A stretch of DNA of 64,000 nt from Bordetella petrii (lineage in GTDB: Bacteria > Pseudomonadota > Gammaproteobacteria > Burkholderiales > Burkholderiaceae_B), in contig NC_010170.1 of NCBI RefSeq assembly GCF_000067205.1, positions 2,480,001-2,544,000 of the forward strand. The letters are read 5' to 3'. The notes under the pieces are model-generated. The model made no database searches, had not been told where the DNA came from, and was given only the letters and a program-made list of their open reading frames with translations. Both the position numbers and the translations under genes were made by a program. Positions 10,392-18,743 of the stretch are shown here, one piece after another (positions within the stretch are counted from its first letter, which is position 1; every line of letters begins with the position of its first letter).

Positions 10392-12161
10392 ATGCAAACG
10401 GTGTCGGATTTTGTCTTGTCGCGCCTGGCGCAATGGGGCATTCAACGCGTCTACGGCTATCCGGGCGACGGTATCAATGGGCTGATCGGCGCCTTCGGGC
10501 GCACTCGCGAACCCCTGGAATTCGTGCAGGCGCGCCATGAAGAAATGGCCGCGTTCATGGCGTGCGCGCACGCCAAGTTCACCGGACAGGTAGGCGTATG
10601 CATGGCGACTTCAGGCCCGGGCGCCATTCATCTGCTCAACGGCTTGTACGACGCCAAACTCGACCATCAGCCCGTGGTGGCGATCGTGGGCCAGCAGGCG
10701 CGCTCGGCGCTGGGCGGCGACTACCAGCAGGAGGTCGACCTGGTCAGCCTGTTCAAGGACGTCGCCCACGATTTCGTGCATTCGGCCGTCAGCCCGGTGC
10801 AGGTTCGGCACCTGGTCGACCGTGCCATCCGCATCGCCATGGAGCGGCGCGCCGTTACCTGCCTGATTCTGCCCAACGATGTGCAGGATCTGCCGGCGGT
10901 GCCGGCTCCGCCGCGCGAGCACGGCACGGTCCATACAGGCATCGGCGTCACTTCACACGCCGGCGTGCCGGCGCCCACGGCGCTGCAGAACGCCGCCGAT
11001 ATCCTGAACAAGGGCGAGCGCGTGGCGATTCTGGCAGGCGCTGGCGCGCGCGATGCCGGCGAAGAGTTGCTGCAGGTGGCCGAACTGCTGGGGGCGGGCG
11101 TGGCCAAGGCGCTGCTGGGTAAATGCGTCGTGCCCGATGACGTGCCATATGTCACGGGCTCGATCGGGCTGCTGGGCACCCAGCCCAGCTGGCGCATGAT
11201 GAACGACTGCGACACGCTGCTCATGGTGGGTACGGCATTTCCCTACGGAGAATTCCTGCCGCCCGAAGGCCAGGCGCGCGCGGTGCAGATCGACCGCGAT
11301 GGCCGCATGATCAGCCTGCGCTACCCGGTGGAGCAGGGCCTGGTTGGAGACAGCAAGGCCACGCTGCGGGCGCTGGCTCCCTTGCTGCAGCCCAAGCAGT
11401 CGCGCCGCTGGCGCGACAAAATCGAGAAAGATGTGGCGCAGTGGTGGCAGACCGTCGAGGCGCGGGCCATGGTGGCCGCCCGTCCGCTGAATCCGCAGCG
11501 CCCGTTCTGGGAGCTGTCGCCGCGGCTGCCGGACCGCAGCATCATTACCTGCGATTCGGGCTCGGCCGCCAGTTGGTATGCGCAGCAGCTGCGCCTGCGC
11601 AAAGGCATGACGGCGTCGCTGTCGGGCGGATTGGCCAGCATGGGCAGCGGCGTGCCGTACGCCCTGGCGGCCAAGCTGGCCCATCCCGACCGCCCGGTAT
11701 TCGCGTTGGTGGGCGACGGCGCGTTGCAGATGAACGGCATGAACGAATTGATCACCGTGGCGCATCGATGGCGCGATTGGGCCGACCCCACGCTGGTGGT
11801 AATGGTGCTGAACAATGGCGACCTCAACATGGTGACCTGGGAGCAGCGCGTAATGGGCGGTGATCCGCGCTTCAAGGATTCCCAGCTGCTGCCGCCATTT
11901 CCCTATGCCGAATACGCGGAATTGCTGGGCCTGGAGGGAATCCGGGTCGACGACCCCGACCAGGTCGGGCCGGCCTGGGACCGCGCCATCGCGGCGGGCC
12001 GGCCGGTCTTGATCGAGATGGTCACCGATCCGGAAGTGCCGCCCATACCGCCCCACGTGCCGCTCAAGCAGGTGCAGAACTATGTGAAGGCGCTGCGCCA
12101 GGAAGATGCGTCCGGCGGCGCGGCCCTGCGCGCCACGATCAAGCAGTGGTGGGCCGGCTGA
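10392..12161 (+). CDS. Thiamine-diphosphate enzyme of the pyruvate oxidase/acetolactate synthase family (PoxB-like)
   Basis: About 589 residues with the three-domain layout of the family: a Pyr domain with the catalytic glutamate in ARHEEMAAFMA, a central domain, and a PP domain with the GDG...N motif (GDGALQMNG, about residue 440, followed by LNNGDLN). Closest in style to pyruvate dehydrogenase (quinone) PoxB, which oxidises pyruvate to acetate and CO2, but the substrate cannot be read from sequence. The ATG at 10392 has GGAG five bases upstream; an in-frame ATG at 10380 has none. Transcription probably starts at the sigma-54 element just upstream. Confidence 0.8.
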   Translation: MQTVSDFVLSRLAQWGIQRVYGYPGDGINGLIGAFGRTREPLEFVQARHEEMAAFMACAHAKFTGQVGVCMATSGPGAIHLLNGLYDAKLDHQPVVAIVGQQARSALGGDYQQEVDLVSLFKDVAHDFVHSAVSPVQVRHLVDRAIRIAMERRAVTCLILPNDVQDLPAVPAPPREHGTVHTGIGVTSHAGVPAPTALQNAADILNKGERVAILAGAGARDAGEELLQVAELLGAGVAKALLGKCVVPDDVPYVTGSIGLLGTQPSWRMMNDCDTLLMVGTAFPYGEFLPPEGQARAVQIDRDGRMISLRYPVEQGLVGDSKATLRALAPLLQPKQSRRWRDKIEKDVAQWWQTVEARAMVAARPLNPQRPFWELSPRLPDRSIITCDSGSAASWYAQQLRLRKGMTASLSGGLASMGSGVPYALAAKLAHPDRPVFALVGDGALQMNGMNELITVAHRWRDWADPTLVVMVLNNGDLNMVTWEQRVMGGDPRFKDSQLLPPFPYAEYAELLGLEGIRVDDPDQVGPAWDRAIAAGRPVLIEMVTDPEVPPIPPHVPLKQVQNYVKALRQEDASGGAALRATIKQWWAG

Positions 12162-12207
12162 CGGGCCCCCCGGCGTCCCTATTGCATTGCCATAAAAGGA
12201 GTACAGC

Positions 12208-12453
12208 ATGATGCACACTCGTGAATTCGACGCGGCACCCGGCCGCGCCCAGACGTATCCGCCCAAGGAGCCCGTTCAGGATCCGCCCGTCCGCCCGGAC
12301 GATACCCCCGAAGACACGCCGCGCAAGCCGTACCCGCCCGACAGCATTCCCAACCCCATGCCCGGCCTGGACCCCCAGCAAACCCCGGGCATCGACCGTT
12401 GGCAGGACGACGCGTTCGAGGCGGCCTGGCGCCGCGCGACGCGCGAACTCTGA
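12208..12453 (+). CDS. Small proline-rich hypothetical protein
   Basis: 81 residues, about one fifth proline, acidic, with no membrane segment or signal peptide; probably disordered. An excellent AAAAGGAG site precedes the ATG. Its stop overlaps the next start (TGATG), so the two are coupled. A weak GG-N10-GC element (GGCGTCCCTATTGC, 12172-12185) lies upstream, but its start would fall in the ribosome site. Function unknown. Confidence 0.6.
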   Translation: MMHTREFDAAPGRAQTYPPKEPVQDPPVRPDDTPEDTPRKPYPPDSIPNPMPGLDPQQTPGIDRWQDDAFEAAWRRATREL

Positions 12454-12935
12454 TGCGCGGCGACGCACAGCAAGGCGGGGCTGCCTTTGCCGGGCGGGAT
12501 GCCGCGGCCCGGGCCGTGGCCATGGTCATGCCGATGATCGCCGCTGCGATGGCCGACCGGCGCGTCGGCGAAAGCGGTTTCCTGCACATCGTGGTCATGG
12601 ACCCCGCCGCCAGCCCCGCGACGCAAGACTTCGAAGAAGCGATTCTTTACGAAGAAAGCGTGGGAGACCGTTCGGCCTGGGATGCCGACTACGCCGCCTA
12701 TGCGCGCGGCAAGGCGGCCATATCCTGGCGCACGGGCCTGGATAGCCATGTGGTCTGCGAGACGCGGCCGCATTTGCTGCGCCCGGCCGACGGCACGGTA
12801 TGGGGCAGCGTGTGCGTCGAGGGCATCGTGGTTGGCGTGAGCGGCGCGAATCCCTGGTACGACGAGGCATTCGCCGGCGCCATCGCGCATGCGTTCAAGG
12901 CCATCGCCAAGGCCCGCGGCCGCCAGGCCGATTGA
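12453..12935 (+). CDS. GlcG/HbpS-like protein (DUF336 style)
   Basis: 160 residues, starting at the ATG that shares two bases with the previous stop. The order of segments fits the GlcG/HbpS fold: an N-terminal helix rich in A and M, a strand FLHIVVMDP, an alanine-rich helix YARGKAAISWRTG, then GSVCVEGIVVGVSGANPWYDEAFA, which corresponds to the usual GAIGVSGA..DE segment. Family members bind haem or small organic acids, and some sense redox stress. The assignment rests on pattern only. It lies between the PoxB-like enzyme and the DUF883 gene. Confidence 0.5.
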   Translation: MRGDAQQGGAAFAGRDAAARAVAMVMPMIAAAMADRRVGESGFLHIVVMDPAASPATQDFEEAILYEESVGDRSAWDADYAAYARGKAAISWRTGLDSHVVCETRPHLLRPADGTVWGSVCVEGIVVGVSGANPWYDEAFAGAIAHAFKAIAKARGRQAD

Positions 12936-12954
12936 TCCTCGCGGGCCGGCCCCC

Positions 12955-12970
12955 CGGCACGGCATTTGCG
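12955..12970 (+). promoter_or_regulatory. Sigma-54-type promoter of the DUF883 gene
   Basis: CGGCACGGCATTTGCG: GGCACG, N4, TTGC, with ten bases between GG (12956-57) and GC (12968-69). Predicted start near 12981, about 45 bases before the ATG. Confidence 0.72.
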
Positions 12971-13026
12971 TGGAGGCCCGCTCACATGCGCCGGCGCGGG
13001 CCGGCAGTTGATACAAGGAGTGATTC

Positions 13027-13359
13027 ATGAACCTGCTTACCCACCGCAACCAGGAATCGGGCGAACGCATGAAGGGCGGCCTGCGTGAACTGGTCGCCGG
13101 CGTCGAAGACTTGCTGCGCTCGACGGCCTCGTATAGCGGCGCGGATATCGAGTCGACCCGCGACCGCCTGAAGCGCCAGCTGGACATGGCGCGCGAGCAG
13201 GCCCATGAGTGGGAGCGCTCGGCCGTGGGGCGCTACCGGCATGCCTCGGCGGCCACCGACGAGTACGTGCACGACCATGCCTGGAAGACCGCCGGGCTGG
13301 CGATCATTCTGGGCGTGGCCATCGGCGCGTGCCTGGGGTCCGGGCACTGGCGCCGCTGA
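13027..13359 (+). CDS. DUF883 (ElaB/YqjD-type) membrane-anchored protein
   Basis: 110 residues: a long charged amphipathic helix (about 10-85, with repeated ELVAGVEDLL and RLKRQLDMAREQ stretches) and one C-terminal membrane segment (AGLAIILGVAIGACLG) followed by basic residues. This is the layout of the E. coli YqjD/ElaB family, stationary-phase proteins that tie ribosomes to the inner membrane. The ribosome site is AAGGAG. Under its own sigma-54 element and probably co-transcribed with the ABC fusion gene 75 bases downstream. Confidence 0.8.
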   Translation: MNLLTHRNQESGERMKGGLRELVAGVEDLLRSTASYSGADIESTRDRLKRQLDMAREQAHEWERSAVGRYRHASAATDEYVHDHAWKTAGLAIILGVAIGACLGSGHWRR

Positions 13360-13433
13360 TGGCGGCATCGACCGGCCGCATTCCAACCTGAGCCGGGCGA
13401 GGGCGCGGCAGCGCCTTCGCCCCTTGCCCTCCC

Positions 13434-16127
13434 ATGCCTGAAACCAGCAGCGCCGCCCGCGCGCGCCAGGAGGTGAACCGCAGCATACTCATGGCGTTGT
13501 GGAAGCACCGCCGGCGCACGGCCGCCGCGGTGGCGTTGCTGGTTGTCGCCAAGTTGCTGATGGTGGCGGTGCCAGCGGTGCTCAAGCGCATCGTCGATGC
13601 CTTGAGCGAGCCCGCCACGCTGCTGACCCTGCCGGTATTCCTGTTGCTGGCCTATGCCTTGTTGCGTTTCGCCGGCAGCCTGTTCACCGAGTTGCGCGAC
13701 GTGGTCTTCGTGCGCGTCACGCAGGCCGCGGTGGCCGATTTCAAGGTGCGCATGTTCGAGCATTTGCAAAGGCTCGGCGCGCGCTTTCATGATTCGCGCC
13801 AGACCGGCGTGCTGGCGCGCGATGTGGAGCGGGGCACGGCGGGGGTGGGGTTCCTGTTGGGCACGGCGCTGTTCACCCTGCTGCCCACGCTGGTCGAGAT
13901 TGTGTCGGTGCTCGTCATCCTGGTCGCCGGCTACAGCATCTGGTTTGCCGCCATAGTGGCCGTAACTTTCACGGCATATGCCATCCTGACCACCGTGCTC
14001 ACCGAAAGGCGGGCGCCGTTCCAGCGGCAGATCAACGATCTCGATTCCCTGGCCAGCGGCCGTATGGTGGACAGCCTGCTCAACTACGAGGCGGTCAAGC
14101 TGTACGCCAATGAAGATCTGGAATCGCGGCGCCTGAGCACTGTGCTGAAAGAATGGGTAGGGGTAGGCATCGTCAACCAGCGCTCGCTGTCGGTGCTGCA
14201 TATTACGCAAAGCGCCATCATCGCGTTCGGGGTGGCCGCGGTAATGCTGCTGGCGGGCAAGCAGGTGGTGGACTTTGACATGAGCGTGGGCGACCTGGTG
14301 CTGGTCAACGCGTACATTATCCAGATATGCCTGCCGCTGAACACCCTGGGCCTGATCTTCCGCCAGGCCAAGGAGGCATTGATCAACGCCGAGCGCGTGG
14401 GCGCGCTGCTGCAGATCCAACCGGAAGTTGGCGACGAAGGCACGTTTGCGGCGCTGCGCGTGGACCACGGGGAAGTGCGTTTCGAGAAGGTCAGCTTTGG
14501 CTACGAGCCGGGACGGCAGATTCTATGGGACGTGGATTTCACCGTGCCGTCCGGGGCCACGGTGGCCGTGGTGGGCGGCAGCGGTTCGGGCAAGTCGACG
14601 CTGGCGCGGCTGCTGTTCCGCTTCTACGACCCGGACGCCGGGCGCGTGCTCATCGATGGGCAGGACTTGCGTCACGTCGACCAGAAGAGCCTGCGCCGCG
14701 TGCTGGGCATCGTGCCGCAGGATACGCTGCTGTTCGACGAAACTATCGCCTACAACATCGCCTACAGCGACCCCGCCACGCCGCGCGAAGCGGTAGTCGA
14801 GGCGGCGCGCGGCGCCCGTGTGGACGAGTTCATCGCCAGCCTGCCCGCGGGCTACGATACACGGGTGGGCGAGCGCGGAGTCAAGCTGTCGGGCGGCGAG
14901 CGGCAGCGCATCGCCATTGCCCGGGCCCTGCTGAAAAATCCGCCCATCATGGTGTTCGACGAAGCCACGTCTGCCCTGGACACCCGCACCGAGCGGGCCA
15001 TCCAGGCGGAACTGACACGCATCTCGCGCGGCCGCACCACGCTGGTTATTGCCCACCGCCTGTCGACCATCGTGGACGCCGACCTCATCCTGGTCATGGA
15101 GCACGGGCGCGTCAGAGAGCAGGGCACGCACGACGAGCTGCTGGCGCGGCAGGGCATCTATGCCCAGATGTGGAACCTGCAACGCCAGCAAAACGCCCTG
15201 GAGGCCGAGGCCACGCGCCTGAGCCGCCAACCGGTCAATCTGGTGGCGCTGGTGGCGGGCGTGCTGGATGGCGCGCGCCCGCTGCTGGACGCCAAGGGCG
15301 TGAATTTGTACACACAGATCGCCAGCGAAGCGGCCCGCATTACCGGCGACCCGAGCGCGTTGCAACAGCTGATCTGGAATCTCTATGCGCACGCGGTCGC
15401 GGTCACGCCGCCGGGCGGCCGCATCGAGCTGCGGCTGGCTCGCGACGGGCCATTGACGCGCCTGACCATCGCCGATGGCCGGCCTTCGCCCGGACAGGCA
15501 GCGGCGCAGCAGCCGGCCGCCGACGAGCCGGACGTCCTGCGCAGCATGGCCGCCCTGGATCCCGCCCGCGTGCAGGCGGAAGCCGAGCGGCTGGGCGGCG
15601 TATTGCGCGCCAGCGACGCGGCGGCGGGCGGCATGGCTTACACCCTGGAGTTTCCGTTGCGCGCCGTAGATGCGCTGCCCGCGTCGGCCACCGAGACCAG
15701 TGGCATCGACCTGTCCGGCGTGGCGATCATGGTGGCCGACGACCAGGAAGACGCGCGCGGCCTGGTGGCCGAGGTGCTGGCCGACCGGGGCGCGGCCGTG
15801 CACACCTGCGCCAGCGGCGCGGACGTGCTGGCCGCCTTGCGGCAGGCCTCCTGGCCCGATCTGCTGGTGTGCGATATCTCGCTGGGCGATATGGAAGGGT
15901 ACGAACTCATCGGCCGCATCCGCGCGCTGGAGGCCGAACGCGGCGCGCCGCTGGGCGAGCGCATGCCGGCCGTGGCGCTGTCGGGGCACACCGGGCCTGA
16001 AGACCGCCTGCGCGCGTTGCTGGCCGGCTTCCAGATCCACGTGGCCAAGCCGGTCGACCCGCGCGAGCTGCTTGCCACCGTGTCCGCCATGCTGCGCCCC
16101 GACACGCGCCGCGGCGCGGCTTCCTAG
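13434..16127 (+). CDS. Atm1-type ABC exporter fused to a decayed kinase ATPase domain and a receiver domain
   Basis: 897 residues in one uninterrupted frame. Residues 1-320 are a six-helix exporter domain with the Atm1/HMT1 mark DSLLNYEAVKLYANE. The nucleotide-binding domain has Walker A GGSGSGKST (about 381), signature LSGGERQR (about 486) and Walker B IMVFDEATSALD (about 505). Residues 600-745 follow the outline of a histidine-kinase CA domain (NLVALVAGVLDGARPLL, DPSALQQLIWNLYAHAV, TPPGGRIEL), but the second N-box Asn is His, the G1 box is ADGRP, the G2 box is missing and there is no phosphoacceptor His. Residues 763-890 are a receiver with acidic DD, phosphoacceptor D814 (LLVCDISLGD) and a conserved K in VAKPVD. 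The ATG at 13434 has no clear Shine-Dalgarno. Confidence 0.85.
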   Translation: MPETSSAARARQEVNRSILMALWKHRRRTAAAVALLVVAKLLMVAVPAVLKRIVDALSEPATLLTLPVFLLLAYALLRFAGSLFTELRDVVFVRVTQAAVADFKVRMFEHLQRLGARFHDSRQTGVLARDVERGTAGVGFLLGTALFTLLPTLVEIVSVLVILVAGYSIWFAAIVAVTFTAYAILTTVLTERRAPFQRQINDLDSLASGRMVDSLLNYEAVKLYANEDLESRRLSTVLKEWVGVGIVNQRSLSVLHITQSAIIAFGVAAVMLLAGKQVVDFDMSVGDLVLVNAYIIQICLPLNTLGLIFRQAKEALINAERVGALLQIQPEVGDEGTFAALRVDHGEVRFEKVSFGYEPGRQILWDVDFTVPSGATVAVVGGSGSGKSTLARLLFRFYDPDAGRVLIDGQDLRHVDQKSLRRVLGIVPQDTLLFDETIAYNIAYSDPATPREAVVEAARGARVDEFIASLPAGYDTRVGERGVKLSGGERQRIAIARALLKNPPIMVFDEATSALDTRTERAIQAELTRISRGRTTLVIAHRLSTIVDADLILVMEHGRVREQGTHDELLARQGIYAQMWNLQRQQNALEAEATRLSRQPVNLVALVAGVLDGARPLLDAKGVNLYTQIASEAARITGDPSALQQLIWNLYAHAVAVTPPGGRIELRLARDGPLTRLTIADGRPSPGQAAAQQPAADEPDVLRSMAALDPARVQAEAERLGGVLRASDAAAGGMAYTLEFPLRAVDALPASATETSGIDLSGVAIMVADDQEDARGLVAEVLADRGAAVHTCASGADVLAALRQASWPDLLVCDISLGDMEGYELIGRIRALEAERGAPLGERMPAVALSGHTGPEDRLRALLAGFQIHVAKPVDPRELLATVSAMLRPDTRRGAAS

Positions 16128-16137
16128 TCCGCTCGAT

Positions 16138-16160
16138 TTTCTTACTGGAGGGTGTAAGAA
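16138..16160. promoter_or_regulatory. Inverted repeat upstream of the BON promoter
   Basis: TTCTTAC and GTAAGAA form a 7-bp dyad with an 8-base spacer, about 45-60 bases upstream of the sigma-54 element. Its position would suit an enhancer site or a weak hairpin after the ABC gene; there is no T-tract. A related TGTAAGAAATG lies upstream of the DUF3182-unit promoter near 32145. Confidence 0.3.
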
Positions 16161-16198
16161 GTGCCGGCGCGCTGCGCGGCCCCCTGGCCGGCTGGCCG

Positions 16199-16214
16199 TG
16201 GCACACCGCTTGCT
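16199..16214 (+). promoter_or_regulatory. Sigma-54-type promoter of the BON gene and probably the genes beyond
   Basis: TGGCACACCGCTTGCT: TGGCAC and TTGCT with ten bases between GG (16200-01) and GC (16212-13). Predicted start near 16225, 54 bases before the BON start codon. It is the last element of this type seen upstream of the BON-PRC-glycan gene string. Confidence 0.75.
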
Positions 16215-16278
16215 CAGTCTACGCCGAGCGGCAACCCGGATTCTCCGGCGCCTGCCGCGGTATCTGCAGGAGACAGCC

Positions 16279-16896
16279 ATGCCTTATTCAAATCGGCCCC
16301 CGCCGCGCCATTATGGCCAGGATCCTGGCCAGGACTCTGACCCCCGGCCGGCCGGGTGGGGCGACGAGCAGGACGAGGGCGAACGCTTTCCGCGTGAGCA
16401 CCACACCCGGCAGAGCGGCCGCTGGGGCGGCGAAGAGCCGGCCTACGGGCGGCGCTACGGCGAGCGGCCCGCCGAACCCGCGGGCGGGGGCAACCCTAAC
16501 GGCCACGGCCCGCAATACGAGCAGGGAGGCCGGTATCCCGGCACCCGGGATGCGGCCGCTTCCGAGGGGTGGCGCAGCGACGCCGCCGCGCAACGCTACG
16601 GCTGGCAGGACCCGGCCCTCGCGAGGTCGCAGCGCATCACCCCGAAGGGCTATGTGCGTTCCGACGAGCGCGTGCGCGAAGACCTGTGCGAGCGCCTGAG
16701 CCACAGCGGCCTGGACGTCCGCGACGTGTCGGTGGAGGTCAGCGACGGCACGGTCACCCTGGAAGGCACGGTGCCCAACCGCGCCACCAAGCATGCCATC
16801 GAGGATTGCGCCGACGACTGTCTCGGCGTGAACGACATTCAGAACCATATCCGCGTGGGAGGCATCGTCCACCCGGGCATGACGCGGATGGAATGA
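16279..16896 (+). CDS. BON-domain protein with a long polar N-terminal region
   Basis: 205 residues. Residues 1-120 are Gly/Arg/Pro/Gln-rich and probably disordered (a style seen in SWFGD-type proteins). Residues about 125-200 form one BON domain (VREDLCERLSHS, VSVEVSDGTVTLEGTV, AIEDCADDCLGVNDIQNHIRV). BON domains bind phospholipid or surfaces, and OsmY-like proteins protect the envelope under osmotic stress. No signal peptide is visible, so the location is uncertain. The start at 16279 has CAGGAGA seven bases upstream. Confidence 0.78.
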   Translation: MPYSNRPPPRHYGQDPGQDSDPRPAGWGDEQDEGERFPREHHTRQSGRWGGEEPAYGRRYGERPAEPAGGGNPNGHGPQYEQGGRYPGTRDAAASEGWRSDAAAQRYGWQDPALARSQRITPKGYVRSDERVREDLCERLSHSGLDVRDVSVEVSDGTVTLEGTVPNRATKHAIEDCADDCLGVNDIQNHIRVGGIVHPGMTRME

Positions 16897-16931
16897 GCCA
16901 TGCGGCAATCCATTTTCAACGGAGATCGATC

Positions 16932-17360
16932 ATGAACCATGACACTACCAGCCAGGCCGCCGCGGGCGGCCAGACCCGCATCATTGGCAAAGGCAAGGCC
17001 ACCGCGGACGGCCCCGGCCCCGAAATCATGGCGGCCGACACGCTGATCGGCAACGACGTCTACAACCCGGCCAATGAAAAGCTGGGCTCTATCCAGGACA
17101 TCATGCTGGACGTGCCGCATGGGCGCGTTGCGTATGCCGTGCTGTCGCACGGCGGCGTGTTGGGCGTGGGCGACAAGCTGTATGCCATTCCCTGGAGCGC
17201 GCTGGTGCTGGACACCGACCGCAAGTGCTTTGTGCTGGATGTCGCCAAGGACCGCCTGAAAAACGCCGAGGGGTTCGACAAGGACCACTGGCCCAGCATG
17301 GGCGAAAAGCAGTGGGCCCAGGAACTTTACGACTACTACGACCAGCCTCCGTACTGGTAG
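16932..17360 (+). CDS. PRC-barrel domain protein
   Basis: 142 residues. The PRC barrel (about 35-115) shows the family pattern ADTLIGNDVYNPANEKLGSIQDIMLD, then AVLSHGGVLGVGDKLYAIPWSAL. The C-terminus ends with an aromatic-rich tail (YDYYDQPPYW). Such proteins are often stress-induced in proteobacteria; the partner is unknown. A CGGAG site precedes the start. 35 bases after the BON gene and probably in the same transcript. Confidence 0.8.
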   Translation: MNHDTTSQAAAGGQTRIIGKGKATADGPGPEIMAADTLIGNDVYNPANEKLGSIQDIMLDVPHGRVAYAVLSHGGVLGVGDKLYAIPWSALVLDTDRKCFVLDVAKDRLKNAEGFDKDHWPSMGEKQWAQELYDYYDQPPYW

Positions 17361-17436
17361 GGCGCGCGTCCGATCCTGTCCGGGCGGCGCGCTGCGCGCT
17401 GCCCGTCTTCATGCACGGCAACACAGAGAGATCACC

Positions 17437-18165
17437 ATGAGGGAAAACGAAACCCTGGCGGGACGCGTCGTCCTGGTCACAGGCGGGGGCAGCGGGCTGG
17501 GCGCCGCAATCTGCGACATGCTGGCCGCGGAAGGCGCCAGTGTCGTGGTCGCGGACCTGGACGAAACCCGCGCCCATGACTGCGCGCGCCGCCTCTCCGA
17601 GCGCGGCGCCGCGGCCTGCGCCACCGTGATGGACGTGGGCGACCCGGAGCAGGTCGCCGCGGCGCTGGACCTGGCCATGCAGCGCTATGGCAAGCTGGAC
17701 GCGGTAGTGAACAATGCCGGCATCGATGTCACCGCCTCCATCGACGAACTTGACGTGGCCGCGTGGGAGCGCGTGCTGCGCACCAACCTGACAGGCCCCT
17801 TCCTGGTGGCCAAGCTGGCCAGGAACCGGCTGACGCCGCACGGGCACATCGTCAACATCGCCTCGACCGCCGCGCGCCGGGCCTGGCCCAACGCCAGCGC
17901 CTACCATGCCTCGAAGTGGGGCCTGCTGGGCCTGTCGCACGCGCTGCATGCAGAACTGCGCGGCATGGGCCTGAAAGTCAGCGCGGTGATCGCCGGCGGC
18001 ATGCGTACTCCATTCTTGCTGGACCGCTTTCCCGATATCGACACCACCTGCCTGCAGGACCCGGAAAACGTCGCGCGCGCGGTGCGTTTCGTGCTGACGC
18101 AACCCGACGAGACTGTGGTGCCCGAGGTGATGGTGCTTCCCATGAAGGAAACCTCATGGCCCTGA
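17437..18165 (+). CDS. Short-chain dehydrogenase/reductase, first gene of the glycan cluster
   Basis: 242 residues, classical SDR: cofactor motif TGGGSGLG near the N-terminus, NNAG, and the catalytic Ser...Tyr-x-x-x-Lys (IASTAARRAWPNASAYHASK). Acidic residues after beta-2 (VADLDE) favour NAD(H) over NADP(H). It may oxidise or epimerise a sugar or sugar-nucleotide for the glycan made by the following genes; the substrate is unknown. It overlaps the next gene by ten bases. No promoter of its own was seen in the 76-base gap after the PRC gene. Confidence 0.82.
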   Translation: MRENETLAGRVVLVTGGGSGLGAAICDMLAAEGASVVVADLDETRAHDCARRLSERGAAACATVMDVGDPEQVAAALDLAMQRYGKLDAVVNNAGIDVTASIDELDVAAWERVLRTNLTGPFLVAKLARNRLTPHGHIVNIASTAARRAWPNASAYHASKWGLLGLSHALHAELRGMGLKVSAVIAGGMRTPFLLDRFPDIDTTCLQDPENVARAVRFVLTQPDETVVPEVMVLPMKETSWP

Positions 18166-18743
18166 TCCCGGCGGTGTTCCTGGATAAGGACGGCACTGTG
18201 CTGGCCGACGAGCCCTACAACGTCGAGCCCGCGCGCATGGCCTACGCGGCGGGCGCGCGCGCCGGGCTGCGCGTGCTGGCTGCCAGCGGCGCGCCGCTGA
18301 TCGTGATCAGCAACCAGCCCGGCGTGGCGCGGGGCCGTTTCGCGCCGCAAGCGCTGGCGCGGGTGCACACGCGCCTGGCCGCGATGTTCGCCGCGGCGGG
18401 CGCCCGCCTGGCGGGCTTTTACTGGTGCCCGCACGACCCGCGCGGCACCGTGGCGGCCTATAGCCGCGTCTGCGCGTGCCGCAAGCCGCAGCCGGGCCTG
18501 CTGTTGCAGGCGGCCCGCGAGCACCGCGTCGACCTGGGGCGCTCATGGTTCATCGGCGACATTCTGGACGATGTCGAGGCAGGCAACCGCGCCGGTTGCC
18601 GCACCGTGCTGCTGGATGTGGGCAACGAGACCGAGTGGCGGTCGGGACCTTGCCGCACGCCCACGGTCACCATGCCGGACCTGGAACAGGCGGCCCGCCA
18701 CGTAGCGCGCGCCGTGGCTGAAGCAGGGCGGGAGGCGGCATGA
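18156..18743 (+). CDS. HAD-family phosphatase, GmhB-like (heptose bisphosphate phosphatase style)
   Basis: 195 residues, HAD-IIIA. Motif I is DKDGTV, motif II ISNQPGVARG, and motif IV FIGDILDDVEAGNRAGC. The zinc-loop ligands characteristic of GmhB and histidinol-phosphate phosphatase are present (WCPHDP...CACRKPQPG). GmhB removes the C7 phosphate from D-glycero-D-manno-heptose 1,7-bisphosphate during ADP- or GDP-heptose synthesis. Two GT9 heptosyltransferase-like genes follow, which supports a heptose role. The four-base ATGA overlap with the next gene implies coupled translation. Confidence 0.75.
   Translation: MALIPAVFLDKDGTVLADEPYNVEPARMAYAAGARAGLRVLAASGAPLIVISNQPGVARGRFAPQALARVHTRLAAMFAAAGARLAGFYWCPHDPRGTVAAYSRVCACRKPQPGLLLQAAREHRVDLGRSWFIGDILDDVEAGNRAGCRTVLLDVGNETEWRSGPCRTPTVTMPDLEQAARHVARAVAEAGREAA

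Noticed and set aside
12172..12185. Sigma-54-like GG-N10-GC element before the proline-rich peptide gene
   Set aside because: Only GGC and TTGCA fit, and the predicted start would fall in the ribosome site. Kept as a note in the gene entry.
17361..17436. GC-rich hairpin and possible promoter before the SDR gene
   Set aside because: The GCGCGC run folds on itself, but there is no T-tract and no promoter-like element; read-through from the BON promoter is simpler.
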